This document shows, one piece after another, positions 45,979 through 54,685 of a stretch of DNA of 64,000 bases (the stretch's first letter is position 1; each line of letters starts with the position of its first letter). The notes under the pieces were generated by a model that made no database searches, had not been told where the DNA came from, and was given only the letters and a program-made list of their open reading frames with translations. This DNA is from Maribellus luteus (GTDB lineage Bacteria; Bacteroidota; Bacteroidia; Bacteroidales; Prolixibacteraceae). The stretch spans positions 557,942-621,941 of the forward strand of contig NZ_QWGR01000002.1 of assembly GCF_003576475.1 (NCBI RefSeq), in the 5' to 3' direction. The translations under genes were made by a program, and so were the position numbers.

Positions 45979-46185
45979 TTACACCGCAAACTCGGGAAAT
46001 TGTTCCCTGAAGTGTTGTTTTATCTTTTCGGGCAGATAAAACAACTGGCCCGATAGCACAATTGTAAACACAATTATCAGCAATGAAATAAAGATTATTC
46101 CGACATTGCTTTGAATAAAAGATGCTTTTGAAATGTTCCAAAAGTTTGGAATTTGAATAGGAACCTGTATAAAAAGTATTGTCAT
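45979..46185 (-). CDS. Small hypothetical membrane protein
   Basis: A 68-residue frame with one strong membrane helix (VGIIFISLLIIVFTIVL, about 28-45) and an amphipathic C-terminus (EKIKQHFREQFPEF). It may be a real small protein or a decayed fragment. An overlapping 136-codon frame on the same strand has poorer composition and crosses a repeat, so I reject it. Confidence 0.4.
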   Translation of the reverse strand: MTILFIQVPIQIPNFWNISKASFIQSNVGIIFISLLIIVFTIVLSGQLFYLPEKIKQHFREQFPEFAV

Positions 46186-46239
46186 AAATTGTGCTCCCAG
46201 CTATTGTTCGAGAAGCATATTTTTTCACCTCTAAGAAAG

Positions 46240-46318
46240 ATTTTAAATACCACATAGGGACATAGGACACAAAGATTTTTTGCATTTCTATGTTTTCTAT
46301 ATGTCTATTGTGGTTCAT
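46240..46318. repeat. Dispersed CCACATAGGG-type repeat
   Basis: On the minus strand AACCACAATAGAC and CTTTGTGTCCTATG units face each other. It is the same family as 12131-12225. No gene is seen in 46186-46340. Confidence 0.5.
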
Positions 46319-46340
46319 AAAATTTAAAGTTCATTTAGGT

Positions 46341-47780
46341 TTACTTCAATACATCGGTTAAAACTACTCCATCCTTATAGCGGGTAATATTTCCGTTGAG
46401 ATCGTACAGCTCAACCAAAACAACATACACACCCAGTTTTTGAACTTGCCCGTTTTCATCGGTTCCATCCCACACAAGTTTCTCATCGGTTCCTAAAACG
46501 CTGTTTTGTGCCAGCTGTGTTATGAGCCGCCCTGCTGCATCAAAGATGCTGACATTGCACAGGTAACCGGGTTTCTCGAGTTGGAAACGAATCAAATATT
46601 CATCGTTATAGCCGTCACCATTTGGCGAAAAAGACTCCGGTTCAAAGCTTATGGCGGCATTTTCAGCAAGGCTGTCTACTGCTTGTGAGTTCTTATAACC
46701 CGGTGTTCCGTAACCGGATAGGGAAGAGGCAGAGTGCCAGTTTGTTGATTCGTTAGTGGGGGTAGAAAAAGAAATCCGTTCGAGTGAAATGCCTTCGCGG
46801 TCGTGAAAAACGGGGAGATGCAAATCTTCGGTGTAAGATAATTCATCGATTACTTCCAGCTCGTTGTTGAGCAAAACCACGTAATCTTCATCGTTGTTAA
46901 ACGAAGGGAATTTCTCCATTTGCAGGAAACAGCCGGGACATTCGATGGTAAACCACAGAAAAACGCCGTTGGTATCTTTGGTAAGCGCGAGGTAGCTGTT
47001 GGGTTCGAAGAACAGCTTTTCTGTGGTGAGCGCATAAATTTGAGTGAGTTCGAGTTCCTTGTCGCGCGAAGCCAGGTATAGTTTATTGAGGGGAATTTGC
47101 TTTTCGGAGCGGTTGTAAATCTCCACAAAATCTTCTCCATCCGGAACCGGGTTAAAAAGTACTTCGCTAATCAACACATCGCCCGGCTCAATAAACACCG
47201 GATTCTTTTCTTCACCACTTACCACCACTTCATCCAAAATTACCTTATCCGATGCATAGTGATTGTTCATTTGCACTACGATCTGTAGCTTTTCTCCATT
47301 CAGATTGGCTTGGTGCGCGGTGTCAAGGCCCCAGTTCCCGGCATTTTCTCCATTGTTTTCAAAAAGTAAAGCCGGACCATCATCCACCCGATAAAAGGCT
47401 TTTAGGAATTTGGTCTCCGGGTTGTCTCCGCTGCCTGTTTCACTGGCAATGAGCTGAATGCTGACATTCTTATAATCCGAGATATCGATTTCTTCCGACC
47501 GCCAAACTACTTCGCCGTTGATGTCGCGACATTCAAATCTTCCACCCGAAGTTGTAACTGTTTTAGCGTAATCGTCAGCGTTTGAAAGCACAACATTTTC
47601 ATATTCGAGTGTCCAGGATGTGATGCCTTCAAAATCGAAAAGAAGGGTGTTTCCGTCCCCCGAACCCCATATTCCTTTTTCAGGAAGCGGGAAATGCTCA
47701 TTCCATATTTCCTGAGAGTGCCCCGACAGGCTAAAAAAGACAAGGAAGAATGTTAATATTTTTTGAAGATTGGGCTCCAT
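46341..47780 (-). CDS. Secreted lamin-tail domain protein with gliding-type C-terminal domain
   Basis: A 479-residue exported protein with signal peptide (cut near SLSGHS/Q). A lamin-tail domain lies near 200-345 ([26 protein letters not shown] split: [21 protein letters not shown]). The C-terminal ~95 residues are FlgD-like/gliding type ([41 protein letters not shown]). This type B C-terminus marks type IX secretion substrates. Surface adhesion is inferred. It is divergent from asd. Confidence 0.82.
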   Translation of the reverse strand: MEPNLQKILTFFLVFFSLSGHSQEIWNEHFPLPEKGIWGSGDGNTLLFDFEGITSWTLEYENVVLSNADDYAKTVTTSGGRFECRDINGEVVWRSEEIDISDYKNVSIQLIASETGSGDNPETKFLKAFYRVDDGPALLFENNGENAGNWGLDTAHQANLNGEKLQIVVQMNNHYASDKVILDEVVVSGEEKNPVFIEPGDVLISEVLFNPVPDGEDFVEIYNRSEKQIPLNKLYLASRDKELELTQIYALTTEKLFFEPNSYLALTKDTNGVFLWFTIECPGCFLQMEKFPSFNNDEDYVVLLNNELEVIDELSYTEDLHLPVFHDREGISLERISFSTPTNESTNWHSASSLSGYGTPGYKNSQAVDSLAENAAISFEPESFSPNGDGYNDEYLIRFQLEKPGYLCNVSIFDAAGRLITQLAQNSVLGTDEKLVWDGTDENGQVQKLGVYVVLVELYDLNGNITRYKDGVVLTDVLK

Positions 47781-47805
47781 AACATTACAATTATTTGCAA
47801 AATAC

Positions 47806-47813
47806 TAACTTTG
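47806..47813 (+). promoter_or_regulatory. -7 box of asd
   Basis: TAACTTTG matches TAnnTTTG exactly, 49 bp before the asd start; no clear -33 TTG. Confidence 0.5.
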
Positions 47814-47861
47814 GCCCACTTAATTGATAGCAAGGACTTTAATTTATTAAAAGATTCAAAC

Positions 47862-48872
47862 ATGAGAGTTGCAATTGTTGGCGTGAGCGGTGCCGTAGGA
47901 CAGGAGTTCCTGAAAGTGCTCGCAGAAAGGAATTTTCCGATGGACGAGTTGGTGATTTTTGGCTCGGCAAGGAGTGCCGGCCGTACCTATGAATTCAAGG
48001 GTAAACAGCTAACTGTGAAGGAACTCAAACATGGCGACGATTTTAAAGATATAGATATTGCATTGACTTCGGCCGGTGCGGGTATTTCAAAAGAATATGC
48101 TGAAACCATTACCAAACACGGAGCTATCATGATCGATAACTCGAGTGCATTTCGTTACGACGATGACGTGCCGTTGGTGGTACCCGAAGTAAATGCGGAG
48201 GATTGCCTGAATCGTCCGAGAAACATTATTGCCAATCCAAACTGTTCTACTATTCAGATGGTAGTGGCTTTGAAGCCGATTGAAGATCTTTCTCCGATCA
48301 AAAGCATTCACGTGGCTACTTACCAGGCAGCGAGTGGTGCAGGAGCACAGGGAATTGCAGAATTGGAAAACCAGGTGAAGGAAGTTGCCAGCGGCGAAGA
48401 ACCAACCATCAGCAAATTCCCGTACCAGTTGGCAATGAATATTATCCCGCAGATCGACGTTTTCCTGGAGAACGATTATACCAAGGAAGAGATGAAGATG
48501 AACTGGGAAACCAAGAAAATTATGCACACTGAAGCTGAAGTAAGTGCAACTTGTGTGCGTATTCCGGTGGCCCGCGCCCATTCAGAAGCCATTTGGGTGG
48601 AAACCGAAAAGCCACTTTCAGTAGAAGAAGTGAAAGCTGCTTTTGAAAAATTTGAAGGCCTGACAGTGGTGGATAATCCTGCAGAAAAGCAATATCCGAT
48701 GCCTTTGTTTGTTTCGGGTAAAGACGATGTTTATGTGGGAAGAATTCGCAAAGACGTTGCCAATCCGAATGGAATCACTTTCTGGTGTGTAGGCGATCAG
48801 ATTAAGAAAGGTGCCGCTTTAAATGCAGTGCAAATTGCAGAGTGGCTGGTAGCCAACGGTGAGGTAAAATAG
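47862..48872 (+). CDS. asd: Aspartate-semialdehyde dehydrogenase
   Basis: A 336-residue enzyme. The NADP-binding N-terminus is [18 protein letters not shown], the catalytic Cys is in [14 protein letters not shown] (near 129), and [13 protein letters not shown] and [10 protein letters not shown] (catalytic His) follow. It reduces aspartyl phosphate to the semialdehyde, the second step after LysC. The ATG at 47862 gives the family N-terminus; the open frame upstream adds 33 residues with no homology signal. Confidence 0.94.
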   Translation: MRVAIVGVSGAVGQEFLKVLAERNFPMDELVIFGSARSAGRTYEFKGKQLTVKELKHGDDFKDIDIALTSAGAGISKEYAETITKHGAIMIDNSSAFRYDDDVPLVVPEVNAEDCLNRPRNIIANPNCSTIQMVVALKPIEDLSPIKSIHVATYQAASGAGAQGIAELENQVKEVASGEEPTISKFPYQLAMNIIPQIDVFLENDYTKEEMKMNWETKKIMHTEAEVSATCVRIPVARAHSEAIWVETEKPLSVEEVKAAFEKFEGLTVVDNPAEKQYPMPLFVSGKDDVYVGRIRKDVANPNGITFWCVGDQIKKGAALNAVQIAEWLVANGEVK

Positions 48873-48898
48873 CCTTTACGAAAAAATTAAATATTAAG

Positions 48899-48925
48899 AA
48901 AGTCCGGTACTACCGGACTTTTTTC
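48899..48925 (+). terminator. Terminator after asd
   Basis: AAGTCCGGT/ACCGGACTT stem (48900-48908 with 48912-48920), 3-nt loop and T run. Confidence 0.88.
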
Positions 48926-48983
48926 GTTTTTGGGACTTCGGTTTTTTTAGTAAATTGAGCAGTATCAAAATCACAAATAATTT

Positions 48984-50531
48984 ATGGAGCAAATAGATAC
49001 CGTTGAGTTGAGGCAGTTGAACCTGGGAGATTACGAAGAACTAAAGAAGTCAATGATCGAAGCTTATGCCAACTGGCCGGGTGCTTATTGGAGCGAACTT
49101 CATTTTCAAAAGCTCTTAAAAATCTTTCCTGAAGGCCAGCTGGCTGTTCTGGTAAACGATGTGGTGGTGGGTTGTGCACTTTCCATCATTGTGAAATACG
49201 AATTGTTTGGAGATGATCATACCTACCAGGAAATAACCGGGAGATATACTTTTAATACACATAATCCGAAAGGAAATGTTCTTTACGGGATTGATGTTTT
49301 TATTCGTCCCGATTTTCGGGGGCTTCGGATTGGCCGCAGGTTGTACGATGCACGAAAAGAACTTTGTGAAACGCTCAATTTAAAAGCCATCGTATTTGGC
49401 GGGCGTATTCCGAATTATCATTTGCATGCCAGCGAAGTTACTCCGAAAGAATATATTCAAAAGGTAAAGTTGCGCGAATTGTACGATCCTACTTTAACCT
49501 TCCAGCTCTCGAACGACTTCCATGTTAAGAAGGTGCTGAAAGGGTACATGCCCGGCGATAAAGAATCGAAAGATTATGCTGTTCTGCTTCAGTGGGACAA
49601 TATTTATTACCAGAAAATTTCGGACAAAGCGGGAGCACATAAATCGGTTGTCCGGATTGGGTTGATACAATGGCAAATGCGGCTGTACAAAGACATCAAT
49701 GAGCTTTTTACCCAGGTGGAATATTTTGTGGATGCGGTTTCGAGCTACAAAAGCGACTTTGTTCTTTTCCCGGAGTTTTTCAATGCCCCGCTGATGGCGG
49801 ATTACAATCATCTGACAGAAGCGGAGGCCATTCGGAAACTGGCGGAATATACAGAAGAGATTAAAGAGCGTTTCTTAAAACTGGCCATTTCATACAATAT
49901 CAATATTGTAACAGGCAGCATGCCGGCTATGAGGGATGAGAAATTGTACAACGTTGGTTTTTTGTGCCGTAGAAACGGCACTTACGAAATGTACGAGAAA
50001 ATTCATGTAACGCCCGATGAAGCCAAATGGTGGGGCTTGTCGGGAGGGAATACCGTGGAAGTTTTTGAAACAGACTGCGGCCCGGTGGGCGTTTTGATCT
50101 GTTACGATGTAGAATTTCCGGAGTTGCCAAGAATTCTGGCGCAGCAGGGAATGAATATTTTGTTTGTTCCTTTCCTGACAGATACCCAAAACGGTTACTC
50201 GAGGGTTCGCTATTGTGCCCGTGCCCGTGCCATCGAAAATGAATGTTATGTGGCGATTGCCGGTTCCGTCGGTAACTTACCCAAGGTCGAAAACATGGAT
50301 ATTCAGTTTGCGCAGTCGGTGGTGTTCACCCCGAGCGATTTTTCATTCCCCGCCAACGGAATCAAAGCAGAAGCCACTGCCAATACCGAGATGATACTGG
50401 TAGCGGATGCTGACCTTGACCTGCTAAAAGAGCTGCACTCTTTTGGAGCGGTGCGTAATTTAAAAGACAGGAGAACCGATTTGTATTCGGTTTGCCTGAA
50501 TAAGCAGGGAGATAAAAATTGCCGGGAATAA
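48984..50531 (+). CDS. GNAT acetyltransferase fused to carbon-nitrogen hydrolase
   Basis: A 515-residue two-domain enzyme. The N-terminal GNAT domain (about 5-200) has VFIRPDFRGLRIGRRLYDAR (acetyl-CoA loop RGLRIG). The C-terminal nitrilase domain (about 225-510) holds the triad Glu in LFPEFFNAP (near 260), Lys in YEKIHVTPDE (near 338) and Cys in VLICYDVEFPE (near 373). The combination is common as a named family in bacteria. The amide substrate is unknown. It is convergent with hflX. Confidence 0.9.
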   Translation: MEQIDTVELRQLNLGDYEELKKSMIEAYANWPGAYWSELHFQKLLKIFPEGQLAVLVNDVVVGCALSIIVKYELFGDDHTYQEITGRYTFNTHNPKGNVLYGIDVFIRPDFRGLRIGRRLYDARKELCETLNLKAIVFGGRIPNYHLHASEVTPKEYIQKVKLRELYDPTLTFQLSNDFHVKKVLKGYMPGDKESKDYAVLLQWDNIYYQKISDKAGAHKSVVRIGLIQWQMRLYKDINELFTQVEYFVDAVSSYKSDFVLFPEFFNAPLMADYNHLTEAEAIRKLAEYTEEIKERFLKLAISYNINIVTGSMPAMRDEKLYNVGFLCRRNGTYEMYEKIHVTPDEAKWWGLSGGNTVEVFETDCGPVGVLICYDVEFPELPRILAQQGMNILFVPFLTDTQNGYSRVRYCARARAIENECYVAIAGSVGNLPKVENMDIQFAQSVVFTPSDFSFPANGIKAEATANTEMILVADADLDLLKELHSFGAVRNLKDRRTDLYSVCLNKQGDKNCRE

Positions 50532-50534
50532 AAT

Positions 50535-51734
50535 TTATTCTTCTGTTATTTCATAAAGATAATCGTTGAACGGGAACCGTTGTACGTGTATCTTTTTTAC
50601 CTCGTCGTATATCTTTTGCTTAAATACATCAATGTTTTCTTTCTCGATGGCAGAAATAAACAAAGCGGGTGTGTTGTCTTTTGCCATCCACGAATTTTTC
50701 CATTCATTGAGGGTGAAATTTGCCTTGGTACGTGGTGTCAGGTCGTCTTCGTCTTTTTCCTCGTAGGTAAATGCATCAATTTTATTAAAGATATAGATCA
50801 GCGGTTTGTCTCCGGCGTCGATTTCTTTTAACGTATTGTTTACGGTTTCAATCTGCTCTTCAAAACCGGGGTGCGAAATGTCGACAATGTGCAACAGAAT
50901 GTCGGCTTCACGCACTTCATCGAGGGTCGATTTAAACGATTCAACCAGTCCGTGAGGAAGTTTCCGGATAAAACCTACCGTATCGGCCAGCAAAAAGGGA
51001 ATGTTTTCGATCACCACTTTTCTGACGGTTGTATCGAGCGTTGCAAAAAGTTTGTTTTCGGCAAACACTTCCGATTTGGCCATCATGTTCATAATCGTTG
51101 ATTTGCCCACGTTGGTGTAACCTACCAAAGCAACACGCACCAGCTTTCCGCGGTTTTTCCGCTGGGTTGCTTTTTGCTTGTCGATTTTAATCAGCTGCTC
51201 TTTTAACCGGGCAATTTTCTCGAGGATAATACGGCGGTCGGTTTCAATCTGTGTTTCACCCGGGCCACGCATCCCGATACCACCCCGCTGACGTTCCAGG
51301 TGGGTCCACATCCGGGTCAGTCGCGGAAGCAGGTATTGATACTGGGCCAGCTCCACCTGTGTTTTTGCATGGGCCGTTTGTGCACGTTTGGCAAAAATAT
51401 CCAGGATCAGGTTGGTGCGGTCCAGAATTTTGCATTCCAGCTGACGTTCTATATTTCGAAGTTGTGTGGGCGAAAGCTCATCGTCGAAAATAACGGTATC
51501 GGCTTCCACTACTTTTATGTAGTTTCCGATTTCTTCCAGTTTTCCGGGCCCAACAAAGGTGGCCTTGTTGGGAATATCCATTTTCTGGGTGAACTTCTTC
51601 AAGACCACAGCACCTGCTGTGTCTGCCAGAAATTCCAGTTCATCGAGATATTCCTTTACCTGTCGTTCATCCTGCTGAGAGTTGATCAATCCAACAATTA
51701 CTGCTTTTTCTGTTATTGGTGCTGTTTCTATCAT
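50535..51734 (-). CDS. hflX: Ribosome-associated GTPase HflX
   Basis: A 399-residue GTPase. An N-terminal HflX domain (about 1-180, FDDELSPTQLRNIE, RGPGETQIETDRR) is followed by the G domain: G1 GYTNVGKSTIMN (near 205), G3 DTVGFIRKLPHGL, G4 NKIDAF. It rescues stalled or heat-damaged ribosomes. Complete and typical in length. Confidence 0.94.
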   Translation of the reverse strand: MIETAPITEKAVIVGLINSQQDERQVKEYLDELEFLADTAGAVVLKKFTQKMDIPNKATFVGPGKLEEIGNYIKVVEADTVIFDDELSPTQLRNIERQLECKILDRTNLILDIFAKRAQTAHAKTQVELAQYQYLLPRLTRMWTHLERQRGGIGMRGPGETQIETDRRIILEKIARLKEQLIKIDKQKATQRKNRGKLVRVALVGYTNVGKSTIMNMMAKSEVFAENKLFATLDTTVRKVVIENIPFLLADTVGFIRKLPHGLVESFKSTLDEVREADILLHIVDISHPGFEEQIETVNNTLKEIDAGDKPLIYIFNKIDAFTYEEKDEDDLTPRTKANFTLNEWKNSWMAKDNTPALFISAIEKENIDVFKQKIYDEVKKIHVQRFPFNDYLYEITEE

Positions 51735-51750
51735 TGTCTAATTTTTAATC

Positions 51751-51784
51751 ACAAAAAAACTCCTGCCTCAAAAGAAACAGGAGT
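51751..51784 (-). terminator. Terminator of tonB
   Basis: ACTCCTG/CAGGAGT stem (51759-51765 with 51778-51784); on the minus strand a run of T follows. It is 23 bp past the tonB stop. Confidence 0.75.
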
Positions 51785-51807
51785 GCAAAGATATTGTCTT
51801 TCTGTTA

Positions 51808-52497
51808 TTACTGCAACACGAAGTTAATTGGTACCGTGTACGATACATTAACCGGTTTACCACGTTGTTTCCCGGGCTTCCAGGTAGGAAGGCTGTTTAC
51901 AACGCGAAGTGCTTCTTTGTCGAGCGACGGGTCAACACCCCTTGCAATACTTGCATTGGTTACTTTTCCGTCTTTTCCAACAACAAAAGTTACATAAACT
52001 TTACCCTGGATTCCGTTTTCCTGAGCAATTACAGGATACTTGATAGCGTTGGCAATGTATTTACGCAATGCCAGGTCACCACCCGGGAATTCAGGCATGT
52101 CTTCCACAATCAGGAAAACCTGAGCTTCATCTTCTTCTTCTTCTTCAGCAGTTTCAATTACCGGAGCTACATCGATCACGGTGTTTTCGTCTGCTTCAGT
52201 GTCTTCGATCTCGAGTTCGTCTTCAATTTTCACCTCGTCGTCAACAATATTCAATACTTCAACAACTTTTGGCGGAGGTGGTGGTGGCGGTGGTTTTACT
52301 TGCTGCTCACGAGTGATCGGAATAATTTCTTCTTCCACTTCCTGTGCCTGAACCTGTCCCAGCGAATCAGCCTTACTTGGCTTTGTGGTCCACTCAAAGG
52401 CAACAAGTGTGATGCCTAAAGCCACTACCAACCCTAATAACCAGTAAGTATTCTTACGGCTCTCAAGATCGGCTTTCGGCGATTTTTTAAGTTCCAT
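51808..52497 (-). CDS. tonB: Energy transducer TonB
   Basis: A 229-residue TonB. An N-terminal membrane helix (about 19-36), an acidic linker with a run of eight Pro after QVK (near 70) and a long Glu/Asp stretch, then a C-terminal TonB domain (MPEFPGGDLALRKYIA, GKVYVTFVVGKDGKV, PTWKPGKQRGKPV). It carries energy from ExbBD to outer-membrane receptors; exbB/exbD are not here, so another copy of the system is likely. Confidence 0.9.
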   Translation of the reverse strand: MELKKSPKADLESRKNTYWLLGLVVALGITLVAFEWTTKPSKADSLGQVQAQEVEEEIIPITREQQVKPPPPPPPPKVVEVLNIVDDEVKIEDELEIEDTEADENTVIDVAPVIETAEEEEEDEAQVFLIVEDMPEFPGGDLALRKYIANAIKYPVIAQENGIQGKVYVTFVVGKDGKVTNASIARGVDPSLDKEALRVVNSLPTWKPGKQRGKPVNVSYTVPINFVLQ

Positions 52498-52696
52498 ACT
52501 TTAGATATTTTTACTTGTTTTATTCGAATTTTGTCCCCTTAAAAACGGGGTTTAAAGATAGAAAATAATATTTATTTACAAGCTCTAAATCTTTTAATTT
52601 AATGTCTCGAATAATTCCCCGTTATGAACACTGTTCATGAATAATCGTAAAATTTGTCCCTGTATTTTTGCTACAAAAATTTTACCACAAATTTTG

Positions 52697-52729
52697 TTGG
52701 ATGTTTTGAAAAAAATATTTCTATATTTG
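52697..52729 (+). promoter_or_regulatory. Promoter of tRNA-Ala
   Basis: TTG (52697-52699), a 22-nt spacer and TATATTTG (52722-52729), 11 bp before the tRNA. Confidence 0.7.
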
Positions 52730-52740
52730 CAACCTCAAAC

Positions 52741-52814
52741 GGGGGATTAGCTCAGTTGGCTAGAGCGTTTGACTGGCAGTCAAAAGGTCATCGGTTCGAT
52801 TCCGATATTCTCCA
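52741..52814 (+). tRNA. tRNA-Ala (GGC)
   Basis: A 74-nt cloverleaf. The acceptor GGGGGAT pairs with ATTCTCC (two G-U). The D arm is AGCTCAGTTGGCTAGAGC. The anticodon arm TTTGA-CTGGCAG-TCAAA reads GGC (alanine). The T arm is ATCGG-TTCGATT-CCGAT. The 3' CCA is not encoded. Confidence 0.95.
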
Positions 52815-52816
52815 CA

Positions 52817-52849
52817 AAAGAGCAGTTCTGGCGGACTGCTCTTTTTTTT
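52817..52849 (+). terminator. Terminator after tRNA-Ala
   Basis: AAAGAGCAGT/ACTGCTCTTT stem around an 8-nt loop, with a T run. Confidence 0.88.
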
Positions 52850-53011
52850 GTTTTTACTACAAGATTTCCCTCAACGCTGAAATTCAGGAACTATTCTTAA
52901 TGAAGAAATTGTAAATAAACCGGTATTCTTAGGTTGAATCTTGTTTTCATAATAAATAATGAATTTACTTGCAAAGACAAAATAGCGGAAGCAAAACGAA
53001 AATTGAAAAGA

Positions 53012-53107
53012 ATGATTTTATCACTTTCCATAGCAAACAACCCGATGATGTGTATGTGTTGCTGTATGTTGTTAAAACATGTGGAGGGTGATACTATGCT
53101 TCGATAA
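53012..53107 (+). CDS. Putative Cys-rich leader peptide of the OsmC-family gene
   Basis: A 31-codon frame. Its core (residues 12-19) is MMCMCCCM: Cys at residues 14, 16, 17 and 18 (codons 53051-53065) and several Met. Such a clustering in a tiny ORF ending 32 bp before a terminator, and upstream of a gene on the same strand, is the pattern of an attenuation leader peptide. GAAAAG precedes the ATG by 1 nt. The peptide itself is unlikely to have a function. I inferred this; it has no database support here. Confidence 0.55.
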   Translation: MILSLSIANNPMMCMCCCMLLKHVEGDTMLR

Positions 53108-53172
53108 CGCAGAACAGATAGTATTTATATAAAGACAGTAAGCCCTTCACGATTCAGTGAAGGGCTTTTTTT
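53021..53172 (+). promoter_or_regulatory. Candidate transcription attenuator with alternative RNA pairings
   Basis: Four segments can pair in the trp-leader manner. Segment 1 (53021-53030, TCACTTTCCA) fits segment 2 (53082-53091, TGGAGGGTGA) over 10 bp with two G-U. Segment 2 (53081-53089) also fits segment 3 (53142-53150) over 9 bp with two G-U. Segments 3 and 4 (53140-53150 with 53157-53167) form an 11-bp perfect terminator stem with a T run. Segment 2 starts 15 nt after the last Cys codon. Confidence 0.6.
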
Positions 53173-53192
53173 ATAATTATAACTCAAGAATT

Positions 53193-53648
53193 ATGTCAGA
53201 TTTAACATTTAAAATTGAAGGCGAAGCCCAATCCGCCGCTCGTTTAGCGGTAAGTGCAAGGCAGTTTACTATTGTAGTTGATGAACCACCTGCGCTGGGA
53301 GGAGATGATCAGGGAGCAAATCCGGTTGAATATTTACTGGCAAGTTATGCCGGTTGTATCAATGTGGTGGCACACCTAACTGCAAAAGAACTGGGAATAA
53401 AGCTGGCGGGATTGAAAATTCAGGTTGAAGGCAATTTAAATCCCGCCCGGTTTTTGGGAAAGTCGGATGAAGAGCGTGCCGGTTTTAAACAAATTAACGT
53501 CGATTTTTTCCCTGAAACGGATGCAAGCGCTGAAAAGATAAGCCACTGGATATCGTTGATAAAAAAACGTTGTCCGATCAACGATAACCTCGTAAATACA
53601 ACTCCGTTGTCGTTTAATTTAGTACACGAACCTTTAGCGGTTAATTAA
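53193..53648 (+). CDS. OsmC family protein
   Basis: A 151-residue OsmC-fold protein with the two conserved cysteines in ASYAGCINVV (near 52) and KKRCPINDNL (near 128), plus GGDDQGANPVEYLL. OsmC/Ohr proteins are thiol peroxidases; the sulfur-linked YhfA-like group is close in length. The ATG at 53193 is 20 bp past the leader terminator; the earlier GTG in the stem is not plausible. It ends a short transcript with a bidirectional terminator at 53776. Confidence 0.87.
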   Translation: MSDLTFKIEGEAQSAARLAVSARQFTIVVDEPPALGGDDQGANPVEYLLASYAGCINVVAHLTAKELGIKLAGLKIQVEGNLNPARFLGKSDEERAGFKQINVDFFPETDASAEKISHWISLIKKRCPINDNLVNTTPLSFNLVHEPLAVN

Positions 53649-53775
53649 ATTCCGGGGAAGAAATTAAAGAGCAGCGTCTTTGGCGTACTCTGTGAATTTG
53701 CTCAGGCAGTGCGACAGTTTTGGCAAAGCGTGGCTTAGCCGGAGATCTATGATGCAGGCGCGATCGAAAAACAAA

Positions 53776-53807
53776 AAAAGAGTAGTTGCGAATACTACTC
53801 TTTTTTG
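53776..53807. terminator. Terminator between osmC-like and aqpZ
   Basis: AAAAGAGTAGT/ACTACTCTTTT stem (53776-53786 with 53794-53804) with runs of A and T on both sides. The rest of 53649-53823 shows nothing. Confidence 0.85.
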
Positions 53808-53823
53808 TTTTGTATGATGTATC

Positions 53824-54507
53824 TTATTTTTCTTCGGGCGAAACCAGTTTGTATACAAAACCGGCAATCAAAGCTCCGATAATCGGCGCTACCCAGAAAA
53901 GCCACAATTGTCCCAGTGCCCAATCGCCGACAAACAATGCCTGACTGGTACTTCTTGCCGGGTTTACCGATGTGTTGGTAATTGGAATGCTGATCAGGTG
54001 GATCAGTGTTAAAGACAGACCAATGGCAATTCCGGCAAATCCTTTTGGGGCTTTTGAATGGGTGGCTCCCAAAATAACGATCAAAAACATAAAGGTCATT
54101 ACAATCTCACTTACGAGGCCCGAAACCATGCTGTATCCGTCGGGAGAGTGTTCGCCAAAACCGTTGGCTGCAAAGCTGCCGATTTCTTTCCCCGAACCTG
54201 TAATAATAATGTAAAGAATAGCTGCCCCTACAATTCCGCCCAAAACCTGGGAGATAATATAAGGTACCAGGTCTTTGCCGTCGAAACGGCCTCCTGCCCA
54301 AAGTCCAATTGACACTGCAGGATTCAGATGACACCCGGAGATATGCCCGATGGCATATACCATAGTTAATACTGTTAATCCGAATGCAAGCGCTACTCCG
54401 GCAAAACCGATCCCCAGATCGGGATAGGCTGCTGCAAAAACTGCACTCCCGCAACCACCGACTACCAGCCACATGGTTCCGATAAACTCAGCTACTAATT
54501 TTTTCAT
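53824..54507 (-). CDS. aqpZ: Aquaporin Z
   Basis: A 227-residue MIP channel with six membrane segments and both NPA boxes: HLNPAVSIG (near 60) and SVNPARSTS (near 183). The selectivity-filter Arg follows the second NPA. The [10 protein letters not shown] context points to a water channel more than a glycerol facilitator. It lets water cross the inner membrane. Single gene. Confidence 0.94.
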   Translation of the reverse strand: MKKLVAEFIGTMWLVVGGCGSAVFAAAYPDLGIGFAGVALAFGLTVLTMVYAIGHISGCHLNPAVSIGLWAGGRFDGKDLVPYIISQVLGGIVGAAILYIIITGSGKEIGSFAANGFGEHSPDGYSMVSGLVSEIVMTFMFLIVILGATHSKAPKGFAGIAIGLSLTLIHLISIPITNTSVNPARSTSQALFVGDWALGQLWLFWVAPIIGALIAGFVYKLVSPEEK

Positions 54508-54685
54508 GAAATGATTTTTAAAGTGAAATAATGAGTGATAAACATATGTTTCTTCTTCAATTTAAATCAAATTCATGAAAATAGGGGCATGGAATCCTCA
54601 AAAATTGAGATTGCCGGTTTAAGCGCCAATGGAAGGATTTGTATTGAACGCTTTTTTAAAAAGGGAAGTAGCGGATAAGAAACGC

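Noticed and set aside
45908-46318. 136-codon minus-strand ORF
   Set aside because: Composition is poor, it runs through a dispersed repeat and overlaps the permease start; the smaller membrane-like frame in the same region is more protein-like.
52654-52914. Plus-strand ORF across the tRNA-Ala gene
   Set aside because: It reads through the tRNA, its promoter and its terminator.
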